DNA from: Argopecten irradians
Taxonomy: Eukaryota; Mollusca; Bivalvia; Pectinida; Pectinidae
Length of the DNA stretch: 64,000 nucleotides
Direction of reading: 5' to 3'
Assembly: GCF_041381155.1 (NCBI RefSeq)
Contig: NC_091134.1
Location: forward strand, 13,580,008-13,644,007
A program made the position numbers and the translations under genes. This document shows positions 11,001 through 41,616 of this stretch, in pieces. The first letter of the stretch is position 1. Each line of letters begins with the position of its first letter. The notes under the pieces are model-generated. The model worked only from the letters and a program-made list of their open reading frames with translations. It was not told the origin of the DNA and did not search any database.

Positions 11001-14000
11001 TAAATCAATTAAAACATAAATAACTTAACATCAGGAAATAAAAGTTTACTTGAAATATGCACACACAAAAAATGTATATATTTGGCGTAGATTATCGGAA
11101 AGCGATCATGTTTACCGCATCTGGAGAGGATCTGATTTTTTTTTAAACTGGTTAATCTTACATAATGTATGTCTCATTTACATCATTACTTACGTTATAT
11201 ATCTCGGATAACAAATATAATCTAAATGAGGAACGCTGCCAATATATAACAAAACACTGCATATCAAGACAATGACATATATAAGGACTTGGACAACGAA
11301 ATGAAATTTAACACACTGACAGTTATTGCACACATGAAATATATTCCTGTAAATTGATATACACGTATAGGTAAACGATGACATGAATAACTCATATCAT
11401 ATTTTGGCGTTTAATAAAACCTATAGGATCATTGAATAACGCTTTCGTTGATAATTGAAGAATTTGAATATTCAGTAAATACTCGCTGGAAATTCAATTT
11501 CTCATTAATATTTCCTATGGGGGACACAAAATACGTCAACGATGTTGACAAACACGTTCCTGGGTCAGCTATTTACAATCCAGACCCATCGGACTGATCC
11601 TAGTTACAATGTATGTGTACAAGGTCCTTTCTGTGCAAATAAAATACTAATCATTTAAATTTATTAATGCCGTCAGCGGCCTTTTTTCTCAATAACTTGG
11701 TGACTGATAGAATGGCTGACTCTATCGGACAGGTCATTCCTCTTTGTGGGTACGCCGATAAATTCAATATTGCTCATGTTTTATCAGTTGTCGAAGAATC
11801 GTATCAGGCTAGTTCTCAATCCCAGGATATTTGCCGTGTGGTAAACACAGTGGACAAATGTAGTGTAAAGATGATCCCCAATAGAGGTCATGTAAGGGGC
11901 GCATACTATTGGGTTATAAAACTTTACCGCTTGGTATCAAATCTTAATCATTTTCGCTCTCAGCCTATCAGAGAATTATATTTTTAAGTGGGTCGCAAGT
12001 TCGGGTATTGTCTAAACAAATATATTTTTAAACGAAGCAACCTGTAGCACGGTAATAAACATCCATTGTGAAACTTGGAATTCACAAAATTCGACGAATG
12101 TACGGTGCACAACAAGTATGATAAACTCTAGTATAATACCATAGTTACTTTTTTTTAAAAATTGACCAAATGATGTCAAGGAAGGAAAATATGATAAAGC
12201 TTCAGATAGTAATATGTCATTATCAGCCTTTAATGAATCATTTTTACATCACTTACTTATTACTCGAATTACGGATGCATGATATAATAGACGAAAGGTA
12301 TCTATACATAAAAATAATTATCAAAATACGCAATATATGTCTTTGCTACGTATTATTGTTATCGTGAATAACACATTATATTAATATCAATTCCGGAAAC
12401 GGACGAGCTGCACCTTCGATGATTGAAAAGAAATAGTACGTGTCTAATCCGGAAAGTAAGCCATGTAAGATGACGGAATCGAACTACAACTACACCAATG
12501 TCCTTCCGCTTGTAGGAGCCAATCAGGAAAGTGAATTTATATAACAGCGTCATCTACCGGTAGAGCCTCACACTATACTTGTCGTGTCCGTGGTAACATC
12601 ATATAGCTACCGAACACCACCACTCGCGAGTTCCCGAATACATATGTAAACGTCATTCATGAAGTGTATCATTTGTTATGCTTGACTGACGCGGACACAC
12701 TTGACATGAAATAGCATTGTTATGTGCATCTATACGAACAAGGCGTTGTCATGTGACCAGCTGAACAGTTTTCCGCGGTTATGTGCGACCTAGAATCCGG
12801 CGAAATGGGAGCTTTCATAAAGTGATAGATAATACCGCGGCCGTAAAACCGGGTATTTTCGTGGGGATAATGTTTTCGCGATTTCGACGCCACATTGCTA
12901 TGATCGCAAAAATGTGATCTTCGAAATTTTGAAAAATGATTGAATGATAATTATCTACCTTTAAAATATGTACCACGAAAATTAGAAATCAATAAAATTA
13001 GATTTTCTCGTTTTTAGATCAAATCGCAATTTTTTGATCCAGCTACATGGTATTAGCTTAATTAGATCAAATTCATTGGTGTTATTTTATTATTAATATA
13101 TTGGAATCGTGAATTGTCGACTAAATATCACCATATTGGTCACCACATCACACAGAAAGCAAAGATGTCGAAAGACTTGGACACATTCAAGTTAAATATG
13201 TCATACAACCTATTATAATGGTATGTTTGTTATTTTATTGATTCAGTATATGATGAGTTCATCAGTGTATAATGTATATATATCGCATACTTGGCTAAGA
13301 CCGCAAACACATGCAAGTCCCATTATATACATGCGTCAATACAAACAAAAGCATGCATACATAATTAGATCTAATTATGAATAATTCGATAAGTATCTAA
13401 AAATAACTGGTTAATTAAGGGGTAAATATATACATGTATGACGTCACTATCTTATATAGGATGCGGACATCAGGTGGCCGATTATGCTTTGATGTCGGAG
13501 GATTGCTATACATAAAAACAGCAGTATCGAACCAGGTTTGGCTTATACAGTTTATCTTTATTTGATAGAGCCCTGTTAAATTACAAAAAAAAATAATTAA
13601 AGCAGTAGTGTACAATTTTAGTTTGAACGAAAATTCAGGTCGCGTTGTACCACGAACGAATTTAATCAAATTGATAACCGTATCTATGATAACGTACATA
13701 ATTGACCCGTAACCGGACCTATGACCCTTTTCCATTATTTTACTGTTGGTCAATGAGCTGAGTATTGTGAAGATGTTTCCTGGGATATGGCTGTCTTAGA
13801 ACATAATATATAATGAACGTCTGGGAATTTGAATGTTTGGTTTACTTACTGGCAACACTGTGTGGACAAGCGTACAAATGTAGTTTCCTAGTCAATTTTT
13901 TTTATATCTTACATCAGCTTATGCAGCAATGTATTTACAAAAGAGTGGCGTAAATAATTTACGGTATCGCATTGGGACACGGCATAACTCAATTATATCG

Positions 14001-17000
14001 TTTGTATTCATCACCTTTGAATATGCTCGTCATAAACGGAAAATGTAAGCAAAGGCAGCACATGTTTATACCGTAAACTTACCTATTTTCATACGCGAAT
14101 TTGCGGAGAATTATTATTCGCGAAATTTGCTATCCGCGGAAAAGCTAATGCTACGTGGACAAAAGAACATTTCAACCTGAAATCGCAATATTAAATCGAT
14201 ACGAAAGTGGTATAATCCATGGCAACCCGACGTAAATTCGACGCGAATACACCTATCTTATGAAAGCTATCACAATAATCAAAGCAGTGGGACGGCCGAG
14301 GTTTATTGGAAAGAGTCAATTATCAGCCACCAGGTGTGGGGCCTACTTATACATAACCTGGTCATTATAAGTCTGGCTGCCTCTTTAACAAAGTTTAAGG
14401 TCTGGAGGTGAATCTGCGGCGCTGTCGATCTCTGACACTTAAATCATCTACAGGCATAGCTATTGGCTTTAGGCCCTGTAGGTTGTTCATAACGTTGGTG
14501 TTGATTTTTCTGATCTGAGTGCAACAGTGAGTGTAACAAAATGAAAGTACCATAGACAATTACAAATGTAATATGAAGTGTTAATTTCTGAATAGTTTGA
14601 CAAACCATTAACTGAACTTCATTCCAAAATACCTTTCTACATGAACGGTAACAAAAGTAAAATTATTTATTTCATTTATAATATAGGTATATGTACATTC
14701 CCTGGATCGAGATATTAAGTGAAAAAAATATATAATGGTGGAAACTGTAACATTCATGCCTAACAATGTAGATAATATCGCGATTTACATTTAAAAAATA
14801 TTTTACCTGTGGTTTAAAACCTTTCGCGGAGATGTCTTTTTGCAAATTTTAGATAGCCACAATATACGCCAAATGATCGCTCGCAAAAGCAGGTCGATTA
14901 CAGTACGAGCAGAAAACTCACTGTGTGATATTTTTACTGGGAATAGGGCTACATAAGCGAACGCGACAGGGCGCTCGTCTAATGGACCTTTCTTCAATGC
15001 GTAGTCCTGTGTACATAGTATGATAGATGACCAGCCAGTCAGCTGTAGCGTTCTATTCAGACGTGACGTAGCTCTGTGGAAACGGGCTTAAGATCCAACG
15101 TTAGTATGTAAAACTGAAAAGATGATTGCCACAGATAAGCGACCGTTGAATTAACGGATGGATATGTGTTTGTGTTGGTCGTGTTTATCCTAATATTGTT
15201 ACATGTTGAAACTTTACATAACAATGGATTAGGTTGAAAAGTACTGAGTATTTCACATTGAATGCATAAAACTTGATGTCAAGATTTTTCATACTGGGGT
15301 AAGTGTGTTTGTTTATATTTTGTTGTAAAAATTGTTCATTCGACACAGATTCATTTAACGTCTTAGTAACTTTGATGAATTTGTATGCTCGCCACCATCG
15401 ATTTGTATTTGATTCATGCGATATTTTAAACAAAAGGTCTGAGGTAATTCATTTGTTAAACTGCGTGTAAATAGACTGCGTAATTAACTCGTATGCAATT
15501 TGACACGCTATACATAGTGTTTCAGTTCATTGTGATCCATTCGTATTTGGACATAACATACCACATGGATGTGCCTTATGTATGCTTGGGGTACCTATAA
15601 CACAGATTATAACTTATTATTAGAATTCCAATAACGCATTAATATACATGTAACACATGCAATGTTTCATGGATTTATTATATAGGTACTGCATAGTTCA
15701 TATGTTTTGCCACGTCCAAGCATGGCAAAGTCAGTTTCCCGTGTATTCATGCAAAATTAAAAAGACACACTAAAATAAAAACAGCATATTGTGTTGCCTG
15801 TCGAAGATGCCTTTTGTTTTCTCGTAGCAAAGATAATTCAACTAATATGTAGCAAACAATTTATTTAACAATACATTTCCGTCAGATGTGCAACCATGCG
15901 TTATGCTATTGTAATTTAACATTGTTTTCCCAGTTCTTACTTTACTTGATTTCCAAACTGCTGTGTCATGCAGTTACCTCTGTCATAAAACTCTATCATA
16001 TTCTATTTCAATGTGTGGATGAATTCGAACTGGTATCAACTGCAAAATATTAACCTTCGTTGAACTAGCTATATGTTTTCTCCATGGGTAGTATCGCTAC
16101 TGATATTATGACTGGCTTTGTCCTTGCCGATGACATAGATTAAAGTTACGGATGCATTTAATGAAGAAGAAAAACGTTAATTAAAAAAACCCACTTTCTC
16201 TTTCAATTGTCCGCTGATATTTTATGTCGGCGTGTTACTTTCCTTTTATTTTTAGTTGATAGTGATGTTATTGATAAAAACATTTTAATGAGCTAGTAAT
16301 ATCCCGACTTTAGTAATTATAATTTAAATGATATCCAGCATTTTATTGTTTTGGATATATTTTCTTATCCCGACAACGGATTCCAGAAGACCATACGTAC
16401 TTGTTTGTTATGGTGTATTTCCTCAAAATGTTTATTTAAGGTGCAGATATGTTCCTCTCTCGATGTCATTAATAAATCATGTCTGTCTGAGCTATCACAA
16501 TAGTCAAGGGACATCAAACATGTACGCAATGATGAAAAAGGAGCATTTTCTTTACTGTACATCTATAACAATTTTTCACTTTGTTAGCGAGCTCAATATG
16601 GTTTTATACCGCCTTCGTAGAATAAACAATAATCACTAATGGCATGACCGGAAGTCATTATCTTATATTCAAACATGATAGCATAACGCCATATTAACCG
16701 AAACAAAGGTAAAAAAGTATGTAATAGATGTATATTAAGGCCTATGCACCGTGTTCATCATTGTTCATTATTGCTTTCGTTCTTTTTATTTGAGATATGA
16801 AGAATGTAAAAAAAATAAAAAAGTAATTAATAATAATAGCATTATTTGGTATGCATACTTTAAGAAAAAGGGCCAATGCCTTAGGACTCCACCTTGTGTA
16901 ACTCGTCGTTTGGACAATGTCACGTCCAGATAGCAATATCGACTCGAAATGGTCAATTTTATGCTTACGTTAGGTATCAAAGTTCAAAATTTGTCAAATT

Positions 17001-18791
17001 GATTTTTAGTACCATTCGCAGATGGTCATTTACTTATTGATTTCACTTTGAGTTTCACAATTACTTAACATAATCTGTCGATATTTTCCATCCGAGTTGT
17101 CAAAACGATCTGCTTCAGAAGAAAGACAGTGGACTGCATCATTCATATCAACATATGATGACGTCTAAGTCATGTCAGTTTTGCCCTCAATAAAGAAAGC
17201 GTTAGGTACAGAATTGATTAATTTAAACTTCTGATATGAATTTGGCATGTATATATCTCCTTCAGTGCTAGTCGATGTTTAATTCCCATTTCACCCACGA
17301 TTCCATAATTGATAAATTATCTTTAAATGTCTTTTTTTGGGTAAAATGAAAAACGAAAGTATTAAAGTCAAAAGCAAAATGTTTTATTTATATCTTGCAT
17401 CTATTGTCATCGTGTATTGTGTTGTTTGTCTGAAATATATGCACATCATCGTAGCTAACCACTGCATTAGCATTTTAAATTTAAAGATGATAAATCATAC
17501 AATGATTGCAGGTTACAGATTTATCAGATGGGCGCAATGTAAAATAGACATAGATACGGTTAATCCATATTGTCTGGGTCTTACTTAGAGAAGTGGGTTG
17601 TCAAAAAAATAGGGCATAGTTGAATTGATATATCTATAAAAAAACAAATTCAAAAAGGACAGTGACTGTGATTGATAAGAATGTTCTATTTCATAATATC
17701 TACTATCTGGAGTTGACGTACATGTAGCTACACAGCCCAAAGACCCAATACCACATTAAAACAATTATAACATAGCATATTATTTAGAGAAGACTTGATT
17801 TTATTGCTGATGTGTTGGATGTTAATTCCAGCACACGGTCATGTCAGTTATAATGGATAAGAAAGCATCGCTTTAGTATAAAACTTGTTTTATTCGAAAT
17901 GGCGAAATTAACACACCAATATATGTAAAATAGAGAAGATTACCTTACAGGACGCCGAAGCATTGCAAAGACGGATATTGGCAACGCAATTAAAATTCGA
18001 CACTTAGAAATGCACATTTTGATTAAATGTTGAGTGATATATTTGCAAAAAACGATTACTCTTTGGCTTTCGTACATTTGAGAAACAGACCTTTATTTCC
18101 AATTCAAGCTTATTAGACACCAAGAAATATATTGCTATATACATTGATATCAAGCACAGAAGCCGACAGCATGAGATACGGTGTCACTAATCCTTACCCA
18201 AATCTCAGCATTCAACGCTTAAGTAACTTCATTCAAACTGACACATATTTGATGGACGTAATGCTTAGTGAGTGAGTGGGAATACTACATCCAACTACTG
18301 CAGCTATCATATGATTGACACAGTTCGGATGAGGGATGGTCGTCTAATTAAAGATGATGTTCAATAATGCTGTTGACACAGCATAAGTCGGTTTTGAATG
18401 AAAATCACCTGTCATTGATTTTGCTCGTGTGTAAATATCTCCAGAAGAAATCGATATCAAATATGTAAATTAGTTATTGATTTGCTTGAGACAATATGAC
18501 TTTATTGCCAATCACGTCTCTAAAGGAATTACGAAAATATATTGAATTTTCATCCATATCAATAAATGTTACGTCGCATTTTTAAAGCAAGAGAACATAC
18601 CGATAAGAATTGGCTATGCAATCAGCTTGTTCTATGTAAGCCCCCTTAAATACGGATTACATTAGTCCGTTTACTCGCTGTAAATATCTCTTGGTAGATT
18701 GGAAGTCTGAATCTGTCCTCAAGAGCGCGGGGAGGCTACATTGAACAGGCACCATCAAGTGTCGCAACGATACTAAATTGGGGAGAAAGAC

Positions 18792-34946
<16,155 letters not shown>

Positions 34947-35566
34947 ACTCTGATCGATGTGATGTTGTCATAGCAGATTCATTACGTCATGTTTGTCCTT
35001 GGCAACCATGCTATTGGCATGGCAACAAATACGCCATGTGCATCATCTTGATACGTTATACACATTTTGTATCTGCTACTTAATTTTCCATGACAGCTAT
35101 TGCATTTTATTATGGACATTATATGAAAATCATTCCAGAACAAAAGAAACGTGATACCCGCACTGTTACTCATACTTGGACGAAGAGATCAAACGCTTCT
35201 GTGATGTCACATGGATTAATGATTTTGTAAAAGAAATATATATTTTGCTATACTATAAAGAACACATTTTATATTACGTTAACACATATCTTAATTACCA
35301 AAAATAGTTAAACTTATTATAATATGAAGAAAGCTTTTTAACTTTATCAACATAACCCCAAGCGGAATTTCATACCCTCATCATATCATATTGTAGCGGA
35401 CATTATGTAATGGACATTTTTGATATATTTAGAAAAACCAAAGAATAGTTCCTGTTATTTTAGGTGGTGATTTATTTGTGCTATCTATGCGTATGTCTGT
35501 TGTGTTGGAGTGTATTTGATTTATATTGATCGGTATCAAGGCTGATTTTATCAATTTTTTATGTAT

Positions 35567-35572
35567 AATAAA
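35567..35572 (+). promoter_or_regulatory. Candidate poly(A) signal of the peptidase gene
   Basis: AATAAA about 620 bp after the peptidase stop codon. A second AATAAA lies at 35661-35666. The sequence alone does not show which is used. Confidence 0.4.
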
Positions 35573-36809
35573 CCATCTAATTTTTTACGGAGACTTTGTT
35601 CTGCGATTTTGATTCATGTTATTACTATACTCTATTTTTATTCGGAACAATTTCACACTGAATAAAGTTTCGCTGTTTCTAAACGTTCAAAAATGAGAAA
35701 TTTAATCAATTGTACGTGAATATAATTTGGTTTATGTAAAGTCAGGTAATGGATGTGAGAATTTAAGTTGTCCGTCCTCAAAGAATTTATTATGATAACA
35801 ATAAAATCAATTTTAATCACGGCCAGACGTTGGCTTCTTTCATTCTGATAAGTGACCTGGTTGAAGGGCACAGCGCTTATAATAAGGTTTTCGCCTTCAA
35901 GCGTCAACCAGAGTATTAACATGGAGTTAATTATGTACATCGTACATATCGATTTAGCGAGCTAGTGTATATGTCTGATGTTATTGATACATAATATAAT
36001 AAGTTTCGTAATGTGTATGAATATAGAAAACGAGAATTTAGGGTATATAACTTTACAGCAATGAAGCTTTTCCGAAATGAGCGAGCTTAGGTTTATTTCA
36101 TTTTCCGTCTTATTGTCGTGTAACTAGGGGACCCTATCACTATGTAAAATATATATAATTAAAACCTGTTACAGTCACAATGAGTAAATGAAAGCAAGAG
36201 TACGTGAAGAAAAACCGTCAACATACGGCCTATACGGTTACATTTGTTGTGGGTTTCGAAAAAGAGGTGGAAGATTCGTGATAATAACCCTTTATGCAGG
36301 GATCCATAAGTTTGAACCAATATGGCTTATCAAGTGGTTCTAAATAGGATCAATCACAAAAGATCACGTGTTGTGTTAACATCTATCGAGATTCAGTTAA
36401 GATATGTGGTAGTATGGATACGGCTTAAGTCCAGTGGACTCGTGCAGGAATTTGGCCAATATGTGCAGTTTTTGATAAAAGTTTATCAGTGATGAAAATG
36501 AAAACATCAAAAGCCCTTAACATAATAGTCTATGACGTCATGGATTTCTAGTATGGCCACCACACATATATTACTTATTACATGTTAACAGTATCACGTC
36601 AGAGTTAACGAAATTATTTCATGATATATAGTTAATTAAATTTGACATCAAAAATACAGCCAAAAGACCAAAAGTCCAAAACGACATATTGGTCATTTTC
36701 CAATATGGTCGTCACCCACGTAACTAGTCATAAATCAAGCCAGAGTTACCAAAATTTAATAATCAGAAGGAAATAATTAATTTGATTCATCATTTTTTTA
36801 TTCTTAATT

Positions 36810-36863
36810 CCGTTCTTGCATGACCCTGGCTATTAACAGGACGTTACATATTTAAACAAACTA
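36810..36863 (+). mobile_element. Truncated SINE tail
   Basis: GCATGACCCTGGCTATTAAC then AGGACGTTAC and AAACAAACTA correspond to the 3' tail of the SINE at 20702 (CATGACCTTGGTTGATAAAC). Only the tail survives. Confidence 0.55.
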
Positions 36864-38204
36864 ATTATTCTCAATTTTGAATGAATTGTATTTACTAAGA
36901 TACAATTTCTATATTTTTATTACTATTGGTACTTATTACGATGTTTTCATTAAAGATCTAGCAAACATCGTTCTGAAATCATAAAATAATATTATGTACT
37001 TGATACATATAACCATGAGAATGTAGACGGGGTTGCCAAATTTTATCAGTAGAATGCTGCATTTCTATGTTTGTTTAGACTAGTGCCTTTCTTCAACTTT
37101 CAAAACGTATGTCAATCGTATCAATGTCCAATTCCAAATCAAACTCCCAAATGAATGCTCCATTACTATTCTAAGAGTATAACATTTATTACTTTCTGTT
37201 TCTTCATACGAAATATGGCGTCATTGGAATATTCTACCATAATCTACCAATCTACAAAAGTTATATTTTCTGTCCCCCCCCCCCCCTCCCCCTTAACGCT
37301 CAGAATCAAGTGAATATGACGACTGCTTTCTCGCAATAGAATCTGTCCCTTTGCTTCAGTGGGATCATATTAAAGAAATCTAAGACAAGAAACGTTACGC
37401 AATCAAAAATATCAATGGCAATGTTCTGCTATGACCATCTATCAAACTCACGAACAATACAGTATGTTGCTTAAAGACAAGGGCAGCAGGTGACTTGGAG
37501 GCCTGTTGGTTTAAAGACTAAATAAGACCACGCATCCCATGATGATAAAACAAATTCTAAAATTTACTCCTTAAGAGATGTCAAGACACATGCTTGTTTG
37601 ATCAATGGTGTGAGTAATCTCTTTTTAGAATTGATCAACGTTCCTGTATTCCATACATGATATATTGAAGGAGCAATTACCGAGTCCATACAAGCAATGA
37701 AATGCATTGGTAAAGAGCAGTATTCCCTTGTCGAAGAATGGATTATTGCGGGTGACATATCAATCAATATCAGCATGATCAAAAAGCAGACCTTGATCAA
37801 CCGCCTTCTGTTGAACAATTAACGGATTCTAGACCATACATATAGTTCAAATATTGAAAACACTTTTATTTATATGTGTATAAATAATTTGGAAATTTCT
37901 GGTTTGACAAACTTCAATGAACACTTGAATAATTGATTTTCCTATATTTGAACATTTGATCAATTTCTGTTTATCGAGAAATAAGTAGCTAAGAGACATG
38001 GCACACCAAGTGTCACCATATGTCACATATTATATGGTCAAAACATGTGTTGACAATGATGATGATGTAATGATGATAGCATACGTGAACAATGTTACAG
38101 AAGAATTTATGTGATTCCATTTCGATATATCTAGTGTTTATTCTATTTCGACTCCTTTCACATAATATATACACATTTTAGTGTAATTGATAAATGTCAT
38201 TTGA

Positions 38205-38312
38205 GGACATGGTTAGTACTTGGCAACTGCTCACTGTGAGTTTCGAACTCCATACCCAAGTGGATACCGGACCATCATTTTTCTCAAGGGTAGTTTTCTT
38301 CAAAATAGTTTA
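38205..38312 (+). mobile_element. Degenerate SINE-like sequence
   Basis: A B-box-like core GTGAGTTTCGAACTCC is followed by CATACC..AAGTGGATACCGGACCATCA and TTTTTCTCAAGGGTAGTTTTC, aligning loosely with the body of the SINE at 20702. The tail is missing and divergence is high. Confidence 0.35.
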
Positions 38313-39802
38313 TTACATCGAGTAGTATTCAAACTTATGCATATATTCTATCATATCACTATACAAGTGAAGTCGCTCGTTAACCACACACAATAAACTT
38401 AAGTCACACAAATCACGACATTGACAGATTACGATAGTTCACAACCGTCGTAAATAGGTCATTTACTTTGCCATTTTGAGTGCCAAATCACGGGCATGGC
38501 CGAGAAACGCTCAGACGAAAATCAGTTAGACAATGACTCTTATGAAGATGGATCGTGTAAAGGACCTGTTACAGCTACCATTGAATTTTGTCATCGAACC
38601 AATTTAACGAAACACATGTGATTTTGTAGTACTATGACAGAGAACCTGTAAGATACCTTTAAAACAATTCAAAAGGCACAAGGGGCCTGTGATAGGGATG
38701 ATTTAATGTTGTCCTCCCGAGGTGTAAACCAGGGTTCCTTTTTTGGTCTAAACTATATCAAATTAATGTTCAAGTTCGTAAAACGAGATCATACTCTTAA
38801 ACGTATATATTTATGCAAACTTTGACTGAATATCTTGAAACCATAAAAAATGACTAAATTTGGAGGCCTTTTTTTAGTATTATCAAATTTTCACCGAAGT
38901 GATACACCCACTTCCGGTTCTCTTACACCAAAAATAATTTGCAGTTATTATGGCTATAATGTCAACAGAAGATGGTGCAAATTTAAGGAAAATCTGAAAC
39001 CGGTTAAGTTGTCATCTAAAAACAAAACTGTTGAAAGGTTTAATATTAGAAACTTCAAGCGAATACTATAATGTTGCTTGCAATTTATAATTAATTCGGA
39101 AAACAATACTATTTATTTTCAAACATTTTCATGATTACAACACTGATGTTTCATCTAATTTTCAATTTGTATTGATAGGTATTGTGAAATAGCAGCGTAT
39201 GGGTGCCTCAATCAGAAAATGAAAGGGAATTCCAGGGAGGATTTTTTTCTCACTTTTTCGAATGTTTATTCCAATGTTTCCCCCGCTTCCGATTAGTGTA
39301 CACCTACACATTTTTGTATTTGCAAACTGCACCGTAGTAAGTTGTCAGAGTGAAAATTTCAAAAATATTGGAAACCGGGAAGTTTACAATTTCAAGGCTA
39401 AAACTTGGTACTTGGTACTTGGTAAAATTATCAAATCATCTTGTATTAAAATCCTAACTTACAACATACTTATATGAGTAAATATTTTAGCTATGCAAAA
39501 AAACATAATTGAGAACTATTTCAAGGGGAAATATGATTTAATTTGACTATTCCGCAGTTTCCGGTGTATTTCATTTTGATAGTTTTTGATGGACCTCCGT
39601 GTAATAAAATCAATATCAACAAAATGACTACCATACGGCACTCTCAAACAAGAAGCGTCATGTGGGCGGTTAGACCATACACATACATCACCTCAAAGGA
39701 ATAGCGATCCTTTAATGTGAACATAACTTACATTATATGCATTTATCGATTTTTACATTAAACAGTGTTACACAGTATAGTCTTTAAACAGTTCTGCATT
39801 AA

Positions 39803-40190
39803 AGGCAAACATTTTAACATGTTATCGGAAACTTAGAATCGCATCAGACTACATATTGTTCTGGTAGAATATTATTTAACATGGAAATGTTTAACGGAAG
39901 CTTAGAAACGCATCGGTCTACATATTGTTCAGGTACAAAATGATTTAACATGTAACTATTTATCGGAAACTTAGAATCGCATCAGACTACATATTAATCT
40001 GGTAGAATATTATTTAACATGGAAATGTTTAACGGAAACTAAGAATCGCATCAGACTACATATTGTTCTGGTAGAAAATTATTTAACATGGAAATGTTTA
40101 TCGGAAACTTAGAAACGCATCGGTCTACATATTGTTCAGGTACAAAATTATTTTGACATGCAAAAGTTTATCAGAAGCTTAGAATCGCAT
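39803..40190 (+). repeat. 69-bp minisatellite, about 5.5 copies, two alternating unit types
   Basis: CGGAA anchors occur at 39826, 39895, 39964, 40033 and 40102 with an exact 69-bp period; a CAGAA variant at 40172 is one base off. Type A units contain AATCGCATCAGACTACATAT and CTGGTAGAA; type B units contain AAACGCATCGGTCTACATAT and CAGGTACAAA. The order is A-B-A-A-B followed by a partial A-like unit. Period 69 is a multiple of three, but stops interrupt the frames and no coding role is apparent. Confidence 0.93.
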
Positions 40191-40452
40191 GTTTTGTTGC
40201 TAAAATACTGCATCATAGTTACATGTGTGATGACGTGCAACGCATCACCATACATTTTCGATTCAATTTTTCTGACAGAATGAATAACCATAGAAACCAT
40301 TATTTTATACATGTCTTTGAAGTGCTCGGTGTTTATATATGGCTGAATGAGAAGGACAAAATGATGTATATTCACACGTATAGAAAATTAAGAAGACGGA
40401 TACTTACCGATCTAATGAACCAGCTTAAGACTATGGCTAAGATTCACAAAGA

Positions 40453-40862
40453 TTTAAAGGCCCACTACCTTTCCGAAGCAAAATTTAAAAAAGTTTCTTA
40501 AAAACATTAATTACCTCAGAAAATATATACCGATGGCCTAAGATGAGGGTACAACACCAAACATATGCAAAATTTCCTGCGTAATATATGATAACAATGG
40601 AGAGTCATATCGCTGTTTTACCGTCTGCCGCAGTGATAGTCAACTACCGCGCGGTATTTAGGACGACGGGGAAAACATAAGACGACCCGCGTTATGAAAA
40701 TTAACATTTTATTTATTTTAATTAAATTGTTTAGGAGGTGATAATAAGTGTAGTATTTACGTTAAGTTAATAACTTTTGCCACTCGACATAATTATTAAT
40801 CTCGTTTTACATTCCCATTTTAAAAATCAAAAACAGTTTCGGAAAGGTAGTGTGCCTTTAAA
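40453..40862. mobile_element. 410-bp MITE with TTTAAAGGC ends
   Basis: The ends are inverted copies over 25 bp with one mismatch: TTTAAAGGC..CACTACCTTTCC at the left and its reverse complement at the right. There is no coding capacity. TTAA lies inside the terminal TTTAAA, so a TTAA target duplication (piggyBac-like) is possible but cannot be separated from the inverted repeat. An open frame ending at 40501 runs into the left end and is probably spurious. Confidence 0.85.
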
Positions 40863-41616
40863 ACGATAAGCGAAGTGTTCAACCAGAGATATGTACATGT
40901 AGGCCTAATGTCTGCTTTTTCCGCGGCATTTTTTCATATGTCTTAATTTTGGCCTTGAATTGGGAACATTAAGCTCATTAAGGATCACGAGGAAGTTTGA
41001 ACCTATTTCTTGTGTTTATAACAATTTTTAGATATTATAGATTGTTTTGCGTGAATAAGAAAACGTTTGGGTTTCTGATATATATGGACGCATCTTAACC
41101 AGATAGCGACATTCTGAACTTTTTTATGAGAAAATAGTTGTTTGTTATACAATTTAAGAGACACATACATGTATAAGTTAATTCATGAATACCTTTTATG
41201 TTCTTTCAAAAAGCCCTTAACTTATAATATTCATTTCCCCTTATATCTTGTATCTTGTGTTACCTGTGATCAGCCTACACACTTGGTTGCGTCCCAAATC
41301 GCATTGGCGTTTTTATAATAATATGGTAACCGAAGGTGTCTTTCTTTCCCCTGTAGTACTACACAGCACAATGTGACTCGGTGCAAGACTTCGATCGCCA
41401 AAAACAATATTTGTTTATTGAAACAAAAAGATAGTTCGGCTTTATTTAAAGGTTAGTATATCTACGTTCTCAACTCCAATAGTCACAGTGTAATAATTGA
41501 TTCTATTTTTGGCTTCCACAAAGCGCTCGCTTATTTCGTTACGGTTGACCTATCTCCCTGGTCGTATGAACATGGTCTACGTGGAATTAACATCACCATT
41601 ACAGTTGTAAACAAAC

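Larger units (their letters stand above)
4915..18791. other. Gene-poor stretch with repeats
   Basis: Apart from the elements listed separately (MITE at 5520, palindrome at 7880), this stretch holds AT microsatellites at about 5195-5212 and 9481-9500, clustered TGACGTCA-type sites (about 5440-5495 and 7720-7765), and scattered TTTTCGCG-rich patches (12850-12920, 14090-14150). Open frames such as 11667-11987 (106 codons) and 16328-16639 lack recognisable domains and splice support. The last 100 bases before 18792 are probably 5' untranslated sequence of the peptidase gene. Confidence 0.5.
34947..41616. other. Intergenic stretch between peptidase and transporter
   Basis: The first several hundred bases are probably peptidase 3' untranslated sequence. 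Beyond that, features are a C-rich simple repeat (37274-37292), two SINE-related fragments, the 69-bp minisatellite and a MITE. A 41-codon frame at 38496 (MAEKRSDENQLDNDSYEDGS...) has a good start context (GGGCATGGCCG) and non-AT-driven composition but no splice or homology support. Other open frames look like chance. Confidence 0.5.

Noticed and set aside
11667..11987. 106-codon open frame with moderately protein-like sequence
   Set aside because: No recognisable domain, no splice sites in phase with the upstream exon-like chain and no start-context support; left as intergenic.
12546..12592. Open phase-0 segment between AACAG and GTAACA
   Set aside because: No pyrimidine tract before the acceptor; a chance segment is more likely.
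16328..16936. Several overlapping open frames on both strands
   Set aside because: Overlap on opposite strands, AT-driven composition, no motif.
17119..17193. Possible terminal exon ending CQFCPQ, phase compatible with the 4914 donor
   Set aside because: It is 12 kb away, the acceptor is weak and AATAAA overlaps the stop codon, which would be an odd 3' end.
36540..36770. Loose direct similarity around CAGAGTTA(A/C)C(G/C)AAAT
   Set aside because: Similarity is short and patchy; not enough to call a duplication.
38496..38621. 41-codon frame MAEKRSDENQ... with good start context
   Set aside because: Too short to support alone; no splice partner or family; mentioned only in the intergenic entry.
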